From: JABLTI01 sp030629105 | GTDB taxonomy: Archaea > Asgardarchaeota > Heimdallarchaeia > JABLTI01 | DNA length: 5,562 bases | Direction: 5' to 3' | NCBI GenBank assembly: GCA_030629105.1 | Contig: DAOVPS010000194.1 | Span: 1-5,562, forward strand | Shown here: piece by piece, positions 1-5,562 of the stretch | Position numbering within the stretch: position 1 is the stretch's first letter | Layout: each line of letters opens with the position of its first letter | Made by a program: the position numbers and the translations under genes | Notes under the pieces: model-generated | Seen by the model: only the letters and a program-made list of their open reading frames with translations | What the model was told of the DNA's origin: nothing | The model's database searches: none

Positions 1-1
1 T

Positions 2-247
2 GAACCAACAACAGCCCTAGATATTGTTTCAGAGGAAATCATCGAAAATACTTTGAAGCAACTTGCTTCTGAAGGCATAAAAATAATTATTGTTACACAT
101 TCTCTCGAGCAAACTAAGCGCTTAACTGAGCAGTTATTATTTCTTAAAGAAGGATTAATGATAGAAAAAACAACTTCAAAGGATTTCTTTGAACGGTATA
201 ATGATCAAGAAATTCATTCATTTTTCAAAAATAAGGAGGGGAAATAA
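2..247 (+). CDS. ABC transporter ATP-binding protein, FetA-like (C-terminal fragment)
   Basis: This is the last 81 codons of an ABC ATPase whose start lies before the window. The frame is open from base 2. The first visible residues are EPTTALD, the end of Walker B (with its catalytic Glu) running into the D-loop. IIIVTHS follows, where the His (about visible residue 33) is the H-loop switch residue that senses the ATP gamma-phosphate. Walker A, the Q-loop and the signature motif are outside the window. The stop TAA shares its last A with the ATG of the next gene, a FetB-type permease, so the two are translationally linked. By family knowledge the protein would energise that permease at the inner face of the membrane. 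The ABC ATPase assignment is very secure. The FetA-type assignment rests on the neighbour. A TTG at 53 could be mistaken for a start, but the conserved motif lies before it. Confidence 0.93.
   Translation, partial: EPTTALDIVSEEIIENTLKQLASEGIKIIIVTHSLEQTKRLTEQLLFLKEGLMIEKTTSKDFFERYNDQEIHSFFKNKEGK
233..241 (+). promoter_or_regulatory. Strong Shine-Dalgarno site for the fetB-like gene
   Basis: AAGGAGGGG lies inside the last codons of the upstream ATPase, five bases before the ATG at 247. It is a near-complete match to the anti-Shine-Dalgarno sequence. It fixes the permease start and shows that the permease can load ribosomes itself despite the one-base TAATG overlap. Confidence 0.85.
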
Positions 248-1203
248 TGGTTCCTCAATTTTTAATAGATATTTGGGATTCTCTAAGTCAAACAAGCATC
301 TGGATTAGAATTGGATTAGCGTTTATTTTATTAGTAGTTTTGATTGGACTTTCATTTTGGCAGAAAACTAAACTTGAATCCAAATTCTTTTGGAGTTTTC
401 TTAGGGGTACAATTCAAGTTGTTCTTTTTGGTTCGATTCTAGGTCTAATCTTTGGTGTTCGAAAAATCTGGATGTTGTATCTCATCTTATTTTTTATGTG
501 TCTTTTTGCTGGTTTTACAAATGCAAGAAGTTATCCATATCCTCGAATGTTTCTGATAGGATTCTTTGCGATTACCTCGAGTAGCTTAGTCATTATGACT
601 TTAGTTATGTTTTCGTATGTTGTTCCAGGATTTGATGGAATTATACCAAATGAAACTGGAACTATCGCTGGATTAACTGGTGAGTATGTGATTCCGATCG
701 GAAGTATGGTTATTTCTTTTGCTATGAGAGTGTCAGGAATAGCTGTTGAACGGGCAAAATCAGATATAATTAAATCAAAAGGGAGTATCGAAGCTGCTCT
801 AGCTTTAGGTGATAGTCCATATAGAGCTATTCAAAACATTCTTCGTGATTGTTATCGCGCAGGTCTTACTCCAACGATTAATAGAGTAGCATCATTAGGA
901 ATCGTTACAATTCCGGGATTAATGGCTGGCATGATTATTGGCGGAATTCCGCCTGTAGAAGCTGCTATTTATCAGATTGTTATATTTCTGATGTTATTAT
1001 CTGCTTCATTTATCACAAGCATAATTACAAACATCTTGTTTACCAGACAATTCTTTACTGAGAAACAGCAATTTGACATTAATTTCCTAAACAAAATTGC
1101 TAAGATGGAAAATCAAACAACAAGAACTCTTCTAAAAGAAAGATGGAAAAAATGGAGAGAAAAAATAAAGAGAAAAAAGAATAGTGTTGAAACAACAGAA
1201 TAA
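247..1203 (+). CDS. fetB: ABC transporter permease, FetB/UPF0014 family
   Basis: This 318-residue polytopic membrane protein is the permease partner of the ATPase encoded just upstream. Hydrophobic segments lie near residues 20-38, 54-70, 73-90, 103-127, 148-163, 218-233 and 242-264. The family hallmark is the stretch from about 181 to 232. It contains EAALALGDSPYRA (the cytoplasmic coupling region), then RAGLTPTINR, then GIVTIPGLMAGMIIGG and the EAAIYQIVIF helix, all of which resemble E. coli FetB (YbbM). E. coli FetAB is implicated in iron homeostasis and peroxide resistance, probably as an iron exporter. Plant relatives (STAR1/STAR2) act in aluminium tolerance, so the substrate here is not certain. 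Bacterial FetB is about 260 residues. This protein carries an extra hydrophilic tail from about 266 to 318 that is strongly basic near its end. The start is fixed by the preceding Shine-Dalgarno site. Confidence 0.9.
   Translation: MVPQFLIDIWDSLSQTSIWIRIGLAFILLVVLIGLSFWQKTKLESKFFWSFLRGTIQVVLFGSILGLIFGVRKIWMLYLILFFMCLFAGFTNARSYPYPRMFLIGFFAITSSSLVIMTLVMFSYVVPGFDGIIPNETGTIAGLTGEYVIPIGSMVISFAMRVSGIAVERAKSDIIKSKGSIEAALALGDSPYRAIQNILRDCYRAGLTPTINRVASLGIVTIPGLMAGMIIGGIPPVEAAIYQIVIFLMLLSASFITSIITNILFTRQFFTEKQQFDINFLNKIAKMENQTTRTLLKERWKKWREKIKRKKNSVETTE
1147..1197 (-). terminator. Candidate T-rich terminator for the leftward kinase-purE-membrane protein transcript
   Basis: On the - strand, beyond the stop of the 662-residue gene, a short hairpin TGTTG-TTT-CAACA (1197-1185) is followed by three separate T6 runs at 1178-1173, 1165-1160 and 1152-1147. 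Several U tracts in a row 20-70 bases past the stop fit archaeal-type termination. The T runs are the complement of the AAA/AAG-rich Lys codons at the end of fetB, so they may have arisen from coding bias and been used secondarily. Confidence 0.45.
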
Positions 1204-1235
1204 TTCTGTGTTTCTCTCTAATCTTCTTCTTTTTC
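1196..1235 (+). terminator. Candidate 3' end signal for the fetAB transcript
   Basis: CAGAAT-A-ATTCTG (1196-1208) is a perfect 6-base inverted repeat centred on the fetB stop codon. As RNA it could form only about four pairs around a five-base loop. A pyrimidine-rich tract with short T runs follows to about 1235, overlapping the 3' coding end of the convergent gene. Archaeal RNA polymerase commonly stops at T-rich tracts, so termination here is plausible, but no long uninterrupted T run is present. Confidence 0.35.
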
Positions 1236-3206
1236 TACATCTATTGGAATGTCAGGAATAGTAAATTCCTCTTCTTCCTCTGGTTCTTTTTTATCTTCTT
1301 CTACTGGTGGTAAGTCAGGAACACCTAAATCTTCTATATCCTCTTTGCCAGGTGTTTCTTCTTTCTCTTCTTCGACATCTGGGATATCAGGAATTTCTGT
1401 TTCTGTAAAAATTTCTTCAGTTGCTGGTTCAGATACATCCTCGGTTACTTCTTCAATTTCTTCGATGATTTCATCGACAGTATCCATGTCTTCAGTTGTA
1501 GTTTCCTCAACAACTTCGTCTTCGATGACTCCTAATATTTCTTTTAGATCAGCTCTTTCTTCCTCTATCTCTTCTTTCTGTTCATCAAAGTATTCATCGA
1601 GTTCTTCTTCGATTGAGTCAATTCCTTCTATCATTTGTTTTTGTAGATCTTTTTTAACTTCTGCAATCTCTGCATGAAGTGTTCTTAGCTCTTCTTCTTT
1701 TGTTTGCACTGCAATTAATGATAACAATTCTTCTTGTGTGTCTCTTAAGGTATGCCAATCTTTGTAGCGGTCAAATGGAAATTGTAATTTTACTCGAGCA
1801 ACTAATCGAGAACTGTCACCCTCTATCCAGTTACTTTTGGACCAAAGTTCGGTGAATCGTTGTTCTCCAATATGTTCTCTATTGCGAAGATTCCAGAGAA
1901 TGCGTAACCTATCATATGATAAGTGATGATTTCTTGTTAATTCATCATCGTCCTTCTCTGAAAGGTCTTCCCAGATATCTAGCTTGTATTCTCTTGTTCG
2001 ACTAATTGACCATAGCATGAAAACAACCATAATTGGCAGTAAAACATAGATTAGCATAAAGAATACAGGATGAGTAAAATTAGCTTCTAGTGTTCCTATA
2101 TCTAACCAAAATTTCTCAATAACAAAAATAACATAGACACCAACGATAATCAGCCATGCAATGATATTGAAAATTACATTGGCAAATAATCTGATCATTA
2201 TGTTAGGTTTGATGTATTCTCTAAAAGCATGCCACGATCTATCAATTAGGAACCAAGGGTGTTCTTTCTTTTCATCCTCTTCTTCGTTGTAAGATAACTT
2301 CTCTTTATGAATAAAGGATGTCTTATAATGGAAATAATCGAATTGAGTTCCTTCTATATCCCAATTTCCTGCTTTATTCTTATACAAATACAGCATTAGT
2401 GGAGCATAATCCATGGGATGTGAGAATTTCTCTACGTACGATTTTTCTCCTCTCAAAAAAGCATCAGTTCCAATGAATAGAACAACTGCTCCTATGAGAA
2501 GTGATAACCAAGCGCTGACTGGAATTAGTGTTTTTATTAGAGTAGTTGAGGTTAGATTATATATTGCATATTCCAAAGCAGTTGTCCAGAAAAGCAATCC
2601 AGGCAATACAAATCCTATCATACTATCTGGGACAGTTTTCCAGCTTTTGTATCCTTTAATGTATCTCTTATATAACCCTTCAAAATACGTCCAAAGACCT
2701 AAGCAAATGAATAGTAAACCTGTAATTAAAAACGTCAAATAAGTTCCGAGTGTAGCATTTTCTGGTTGATATGCTAAGGTAAATTGTGACAAGAAAAGCG
2801 TCGCAATGAAAAATGGAATGCTCAAAAAGCTGAATTGAAAAGGAAATAGCTGTCTTGTCCAGACAATGAAGTATTGTATACACAATTTCATTGCTGTATT
2901 AAGATTCGGGGAATCTGCAATAACCCTGAAGAAAGCTCCTCCTCCAATTTTCCATCTAACTAATTCGGTCTTTAATTCTTGTGTACGAATGGTGACTTTC
3001 GGTCTGAATTTCTTCTCAACTTCTAAACCCTGATTTGTGATGTCATGGTAACCTTCACTCAAGTTAAGATAAACTTCGGCTCCTTCCTCGGGTCGCAACC
3101 TGAAGAGGTTCTTTTTAATCGTCTCTGTCGGCCAATTATCTAGATTATCATAAAAGACCTCTTTTATATCTTTAATACCGTCTTCTTTCTTTTCTTCTTC
3201 AACCAT
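1218..3206 (-). CDS. Unrecognised six-helix membrane protein with coiled coil and acidic repeat tail
   Basis: I do not recognise this 662-residue protein. Visible layout: a soluble charged N-terminal part (1 to about 110); four hydrophobic segments near 122-144, 152-174, 195-216 and 224-248; a hydrophilic loop of about 90 residues (249-337) containing an acidic EEEDEKKE stretch; two further hydrophobic segments near 338-363 and 380-400; then a soluble domain rich in Arg, Trp and charged residues (about 401-487). A probable coiled coil follows (about 488-560), and an acidic Glu-rich tail runs to the end with three copies of a (I/V)PD(I/L)P-type motif. There is no obvious signal peptide, nucleotide-binding motif or protease motif. 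With six helices, the N-terminal part, the 249-337 loop and the C-terminal tail would lie on the same side, probably the cytoplasm. The start ATG has a good Shine-Dalgarno site. It is the last gene after a kinase and purE, 21 bases downstream of purE, so it is probably co-transcribed. That context does not prove a purine-related role. A membrane scaffold, channel or transport accessory are all possible. Confidence 0.85.
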   Translation of the reverse strand: MVEEEKKEDGIKDIKEVFYDNLDNWPTETIKKNLFRLRPEEGAEVYLNLSEGYHDITNQGLEVEKKFRPKVTIRTQELKTELVRWKIGGGAFFRVIADSPNLNTAMKLCIQYFIVWTRQLFPFQFSFLSIPFFIATLFLSQFTLAYQPENATLGTYLTFLITGLLFICLGLWTYFEGLYKRYIKGYKSWKTVPDSMIGFVLPGLLFWTTALEYAIYNLTSTTLIKTLIPVSAWLSLLIGAVVLFIGTDAFLRGEKSYVEKFSHPMDYAPLMLYLYKNKAGNWDIEGTQFDYFHYKTSFIHKEKLSYNEEEDEKKEHPWFLIDRSWHAFREYIKPNIMIRLFANVIFNIIAWLIIVGVYVIFVIEKFWLDIGTLEANFTHPVFFMLIYVLLPIMVVFMLWSISRTREYKLDIWEDLSEKDDDELTRNHHLSYDRLRILWNLRNREHIGEQRFTELWSKSNWIEGDSSRLVARVKLQFPFDRYKDWHTLRDTQEELLSLIAVQTKEEELRTLHAEIAEVKKDLQKQMIEGIDSIEEELDEYFDEQKEEIEEERADLKEILGVIEDEVVEETTTEDMDTVDEIIEEIEEVTEDVSEPATEEIFTETEIPDIPDVEEEKEETPGKEDIEDLGVPDLPPVEEDKKEPEEEEEFTIPDIPIDVEKEED
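1221..1397 (-). repeat. Three imperfect PD(I/L)P-acidic repeats in the tail of the membrane protein
   Basis: Residues 604-662 of the 662-residue protein hold three related units: EIPDIPDVEEEKEE (604-617), GVPDLPPVEEDKKEPEEEEE (from 628) and TIPDIPIDVEKEED (649-662, the extreme C terminus). Each joins a hydrophobic-Pro-Asp-hydrophobic-Pro core to a Glu/Lys-rich segment. Such repeats in a disordered tail usually serve as multivalent binding sites. The partner is unknown. Confidence 0.7.
1527..1745 (-). other. Predicted coiled-coil segment in the membrane protein
   Basis: Residues about 488-560 are continuous, charged and helix-favouring, with Leu/Ile at heptad-like spacing (EELLSLIAV, EEELRTLHAEIAEVKKDL, then IEEELDEYF). 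They contain no Pro and no Gly apart from two near 528 and 559. This suggests that the cytoplasmic part oligomerises or binds a helical partner. The heptad register was judged by eye, not computed. Confidence 0.5.
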
Positions 3207-3213
3207 TTTATTA

Positions 3214-3222
3214 ATCTCCTCG
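3214..3222 (-). promoter_or_regulatory. Shine-Dalgarno site for the 662-residue membrane protein
   Basis: On the - strand the 21-base gap after the purE stop holds CGAGGAGAT, with GAGGAG at 3221-3216, about eight to nine bases before the ATG at 3206. It supports that start and independent translation of the third gene from a shared message. No separate promoter is evident in so short a gap, though one inside purE cannot be excluded. Confidence 0.75.
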
Positions 3223-3227
3223 AGATA

Positions 3228-3662
3228 CTAACTCTTAAGTTTCTTACGTAATTTCTCCCCTAGATTATCTTGATTCAAAGCTAGAATTCTAATTGCTAGG
3301 TGTGCAGCATTTTTTCCATTATCAATTCCTACGGTAGCAACCGGAACTCCGGAGGGCATCTGAACAATAGATAATAAAGCATCCATTCCACCAAGTTTAG
3401 AAGAAACTGGAACCCCTATTACTACTTTTTTTGTTTTGCTTGCACAAACACCTGGTAGGGCTGCCGCTAATCCTGCAATGGCAATTATTACTTTTGCTGG
3501 AGTTTTCGTAAGGTAATCATCAAGTTCCTTTGCGTTTCTGTGAGCAGATAAAACAACTGCGGTATGTGGAACATCAAATTCCTTTAGAACTCCTACAACT
3601 TTCTCAACAATTTCATTATCTGATTTCGATCCAGATATAATTGTAACAACTGGCTCATCCAT
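3228..3662 (-). CDS. purE: PurE, phosphoribosylaminoimidazole carboxylase family
   Basis: PurE carboxylates the imidazole of aminoimidazole ribonucleotide, or moves the carboxyl group of N5-CAIR, to give CAIR in de novo purine synthesis. It is a soluble cytoplasmic enzyme and usually an octamer. Counting from the ATG at 3662 (144 residues), the visible family motifs are SGSKSD (10-15, substrate phosphate binding), SAHR (39-42, with His41 matching catalytic His45 of E. coli PurE), GLAAALPG (64-71), and SIVQMPSG (98-105) followed by VPVATVGIDNGKNAA. The GVPV and QMPSGVPVATV stretches resemble class I. However, the His of the class I GGAAHLPG loop is Ala68 here, so class and mechanism are not settled. 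The segment between SAHR and the Ala loop is short, as in methanogen homologues. The start is ambiguous: ATGs lie at 3677, 3665 and 3662. I prefer 3662 because GGATGTG, a weak ribosome-site match, lies six bases before it. The 3677 start would give 149 residues. Confidence 0.93.
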   Translation of the reverse strand: MDEPVVTIISGSKSDNEIVEKVVGVLKEFDVPHTAVVLSAHRNAKELDDYLTKTPAKVIIAIAGLAAALPGVCASKTKKVVIGVPVSSKLGGMDALLSIVQMPSGVPVATVGIDNGKNAAHLAIRILALNQDNLGEKLRKKLKS

Positions 3663-3719
3663 CATAAACACATCCATTCTTTGCTAATTATGACTTGTTT
3701 GATTATCTATTAACATTTC

Positions 3720-4643
3720 TTAGTTTTTTCTTAAGAATTTCATTAAATTCATTTTGCTTTTGGGTCCACTTCGGGCACCCACTTCTTGAATGCATATAGC
3801 AGAGCAAGCAGCAGCAATTCTTCCTGCTTGTTTGGGTGATTTTCCTCGAGTTAATGCATAAAGCATTCCAGCAGTAAAAGCATCTCCAGCTCCAGTAGTA
3901 TCAATGACATCTACTTTGAAAATGGGAATATTCACTCTTTCATTTTCACTATAAATTGTTGCTCCTCTGCTGCCTTTGGTTACTGCAATTACTCTTTCCT
4001 TATTTTCCTTTATTAAATCAGCAGCTATAGTATCAATCTCATCCTCAGCACATCGAAAGATTTGAGTTATTTCATCTACACTTGCTACAATGAGTTTCGC
4101 TTTTTGTGCTAATCGATATGCTCTGCTTGGATTCTGAGCAATAAGAGCTCCGGGACTCATAGAGAAATTGATCTCAATATCACTTTCTAGTAAGGCTTCA
4201 ACAGATGCGATATTCCTTAGATCAGATAGATTTACCCAGTTTGCTTTCGCAAATAATTCAAGGGGCAAGTCACCAATCGCTAAAGTATCAGCAGCTCCAC
4301 TGTACGCCATAATCATTCGGTCACCTTTCTTATCTACACAGATATAGCATGATCCGGTGCTTATCTCATCAGAAATGATCACGGTATTTTTGTAGTGAAC
4401 TTTTTCTTTAGTGAGATCTTTGAGAAGTAGTTCTCCAAATGTGTCTTTGCCAATTTTTCCTGAGAATGCAGTCTTCAAACCTAATCTACTAGTAATTACC
4501 GCTACGTTTGCTGCAGCTCCCCCTGGCATAAACTTAAAATCCCTTACAAACGATTCCCCATCTCTTTTTGGAAACTCTTCTACAAGTGCAATCATATCAA
4601 CTAATACTGCACCTACAGAGATGATATCGAATGTTTCGAGCAT
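3720..4643 (-). CDS. PfkB-family (ribokinase-like) carbohydrate/nucleoside kinase
   Basis: This cytoplasmic kinase transfers phosphate to a sugar or nucleoside hydroxyl. Counting from the ATG at 4643 (307 residues), the visible features are the N-terminal strand DIISVGAVLVD, the first PfkB signature region PGGAAANVAV (40-49), and the ATP-site strand-loop VTKGSRGA (221-228). The second signature DTTGAGDAFTAG (248-259) carries the anion hole and the catalytic base Asp254. The length is normal for the family. The substrate cannot be read from sequence. The purE neighbour and archaeal relatives that phosphorylate nucleosides make a nucleoside kinase (purine salvage) a reasonable inference, with ribokinase or another sugar kinase as alternatives. 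The Asn of the usual NxxE metal/phosphate motif appears as Ser188 (SVDE, 188-191). A GTG at 4652 is an alternative start adding three residues. I prefer the ATG because GATGTG, a weak ribosome-site match, lies six bases before it. An in-frame stop at 4667-4665 excludes a longer protein. Confidence 0.9.
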   Translation of the reverse strand: MLETFDIISVGAVLVDMIALVEEFPKRDGESFVRDFKFMPGGAAANVAVITSRLGLKTAFSGKIGKDTFGELLLKDLTKEKVHYKNTVIISDEISTGSCYICVDKKGDRMIMAYSGAADTLAIGDLPLELFAKANWVNLSDLRNIASVEALLESDIEINFSMSPGALIAQNPSRAYRLAQKAKLIVASVDEITQIFRCAEDEIDTIAADLIKENKERVIAVTKGSRGATIYSENERVNIPIFKVDVIDTTGAGDAFTAGMLYALTRGKSPKQAGRIAAACSAICIQEVGARSGPKSKMNLMKFLRKN

Positions 4644-4685
4644 TTGTAACACATCAATTATGAGTTAATTAAAATGACTGTTGCT

Positions 4686-4695
4686 AATTTATAGG
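4686..4695 (-). promoter_or_regulatory. Candidate archaeal TATA box for the kinase-purE-membrane protein cluster
   Basis: The - strand reads CCTATAAATT in the 60-69 base gap between the MFS transporter stop and the kinase start. With typical archaeal spacing, transcription would begin about 25 bases on, near 4665, leaving a leader of about 20 bases before the ATG at 4643. The purine-rich stretch AAAATT just upstream is only a loose match to a BRE. AT-rich DNA produces such matches by chance, so this is a candidate only. Confidence 0.45.
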
Positions 4696-4712
4696 AATTT
4701 TGTTAGCTAGCA

Positions 4713-5561
4713 TTACTGCGTTTTAGCAGTTTTTTTAGCATTATTCATATCACTTGGTCTATTTGGCAATGTATAGAAAACTGGGATTAGTATCAGAAAG
4801 CCAGCAATCATGATGAACATCGGAGTCAAGTATCCATATGGTTGTGGGATAGCGTCATACAAAAAACCAGCAATAAAACCTCCAGGTAACCATCCTATTG
4901 ATCGGAAAATAGCTATGGAATTATACACTTTGCTTTTACGTTCTGGTTCAACGTTTGTAAATAACGAAATGGTTGATGGGATCCATAATGCTATTGAAAA
5001 CCCTAAAGCAATTCTTGCTATGATCATTAATACGAAATAATCCTGATAAAAAACAAATATTACAGTCAAAACTATCCAGACAAGACCACAAAGCTCTGAT
5101 ATAAACAGAAAGATTCTGGCGCCAAATCTATCAACATATCTTCCCAGATACATAGCAACTAATACTGTGATACTAGTAACCATAATTAGAAGACTGATTT
5201 GCTTATCATCGAAAGCGTTTGTACCAAAGATACCATCATCTTGGAAACCAGCCCAATGAACTCCTAATGCTATGCCCCATAAGAGAGCATCTAAGAAAAA
5301 TGTAATTGAAACTCTAAGTACCCATTTATCTTTGAAAGTATCAATAAATCCTCTAATAAAATTGGATTTCTTTTTCTTAGTTACCTCTTCCTCATCAGAA
5401 ATTTGATCCTTCTTTTCCTCTATAATTACAAATTGCTTTTGATTTTCCTTCTTTAACTTCCTAGAAGGGTCTGTTATAATGAACATAATACCGATTGCAA
5501 TTAAGGCAACAACTATTGTACCGTAGAGATAGAAATATGCTCGATCTTTATTTGTAAATTC
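4713..5561 (-). CDS. Major facilitator superfamily transporter (C-terminal half, 5' end outside the window)
   Basis: The frame is open to the right edge, and 282 residues are visible. An ATG at 5486 lies inside a hydrophobic helix (GTIVVALIAIGIMFII), so it is not the true start. That helix is probably TM6 of a 12-helix protein. A charged central loop of about 40 residues follows, rich in Lys and Glu. Then come roughly six more helices. Between the second and third of these, TM8 and TM9, lies GRYVDRFGAR (visible 140-149), the C-domain copy of MFS motif A, which governs the transport conformational change. PERKSKVYNS and SIGWLPGGFIAGFLYD are further typical MFS stretches, at the TM10-TM11 loop and in TM11. 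The short C terminus is hydrophilic (KKTAKTQ). The substrate cannot be inferred from this half; drug or metabolite efflux is common in such families. It is followed after about 60-69 bases by the kinase on the same strand, so read-through is possible. Confidence 0.9.
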   Translation of the reverse strand, partial: EFTNKDRAYFYLYGTIVVALIAIGIMFIITDPSRKLKKENQKQFVIIEEKKDQISDEEEVTKKKKSNFIRGFIDTFKDKWVLRVSITFFLDALLWGIALGVHWAGFQDDGIFGTNAFDDKQISLLIMVTSITVLVAMYLGRYVDRFGARIFLFISELCGLVWIVLTVIFVFYQDYFVLMIIARIALGFSIALWIPSTISLFTNVEPERKSKVYNSIAIFRSIGWLPGGFIAGFLYDAIPQPYGYLTPMFIMIAGFLILIPVFYTLPNRPSDMNNAKKTAKTQ

Positions 5562-5562
5562 A

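Noticed and set aside
1249..1677. Open frame on the + strand encoding a Ser-rich 142-residue product
   Set aside because: It is the complement of the Glu-rich tail and coiled coil of the membrane protein gene: GAA/GAG/GAT codons read as TCT/TCA/TCC-type Ser codons in the opposite frame. It has low complexity and no clear ribosome site.
2413..2742. Open frame of 109 codons on the + strand inside the membrane protein gene
   Set aside because: It lies wholly antisense to the convincing 662-residue gene, has no recognisable motif, and carries no ribosome site that I could see.
4715..4736. Stem-loop ACTGC-GTTTTA-GCAGT followed by a T run on the + strand, looking like an intrinsic terminator
   Set aside because: No + strand gene leads into it: it lies inside the 3' coding end of the leftward MFS gene, and on the - strand the T run becomes an A run before the stem. 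The stem is only five pairs. It could at most stop antisense transcription, for which there is no evidence here.
4411..5040. Two + strand open frames (4411-4668 and 4810-5040) opposite the kinase and MFS genes
   Set aside because: Both are antisense to genes identified by strong family motifs and show no protein family signal of their own.
5484..5486. ATG as a possible start of the MFS gene
   Set aside because: It falls inside a hydrophobic helix that continues upstream in an open frame to the window edge, and only the second half of a 12-helix transporter follows it.
1..5562. Search for CRISPR repeats, transposase genes, tRNA/rRNA genes, toxin-antitoxin pairs or phage genes
   Set aside because: Reading both strands I saw no regularly spaced repeats, terminal inverted repeats, tRNA-like cloverleaf regions or matching proteins. 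The window looks like ordinary chromosomal housekeeping and transport genes.

Overview
The window is compact, AT-rich DNA with no gene-free stretch longer than about 60 bases. It is most likely archaeal. Three observations point that way, and none is decisive: a TATAAA-type element sits about 48 bases before a start codon, the PurE is short with a compact middle loop as in euryarchaeal homologues, and the strong GGAGG ribosome sites precede downstream genes. An Asgard-like or other mesophilic archaeon would fit, but the lineage is a guess. No mobile element, RNA gene, CRISPR array or phage gene is visible.

Left block (1-1203, + strand): the C-terminal end of an ABC transporter ATPase, followed by a one-base-overlapping permease of the FetB/UPF0014 family. 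Together they form a FetAB-type two-gene transporter, probably for metal-ion homeostasis, whose ATPase starts before the window.

Middle block (1218 to about 4643, - strand): a three-gene cluster read right to left. It holds a PfkB-family sugar/nucleoside kinase, PurE (AIR carboxylase or N5-CAIR mutase of purine synthesis), and a 662-residue six-helix membrane protein with a coiled coil and a very acidic, repeat-bearing C-terminal tail. Gaps are about 57 bases (42 if the earlier purE start is used) and 21 bases, so co-transcription is likely. A candidate promoter lies just before the kinase. The kinase and PurE suggest purine or nucleotide metabolism; the membrane protein is unrecognised and is the main unknown here.

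Right block (4713 to the right edge, - strand): the C-terminal half of a major facilitator superfamily transporter, whose 5' part lies outside the window.

The fetB and membrane-protein genes converge with only 14 bases between their stops. Each gene's 3' coding end is strongly biased (Lys-rich against Glu-rich), so each offers T-rich or pyrimidine-rich sequence to the transcript arriving from the other side, which may act as a shared bidirectional termination zone. I did not find a clear new defence or mobile system. The best candidates for novelty are the 662-residue protein in its purine-gene context and the His-to-Ala change at a conserved PurE position.
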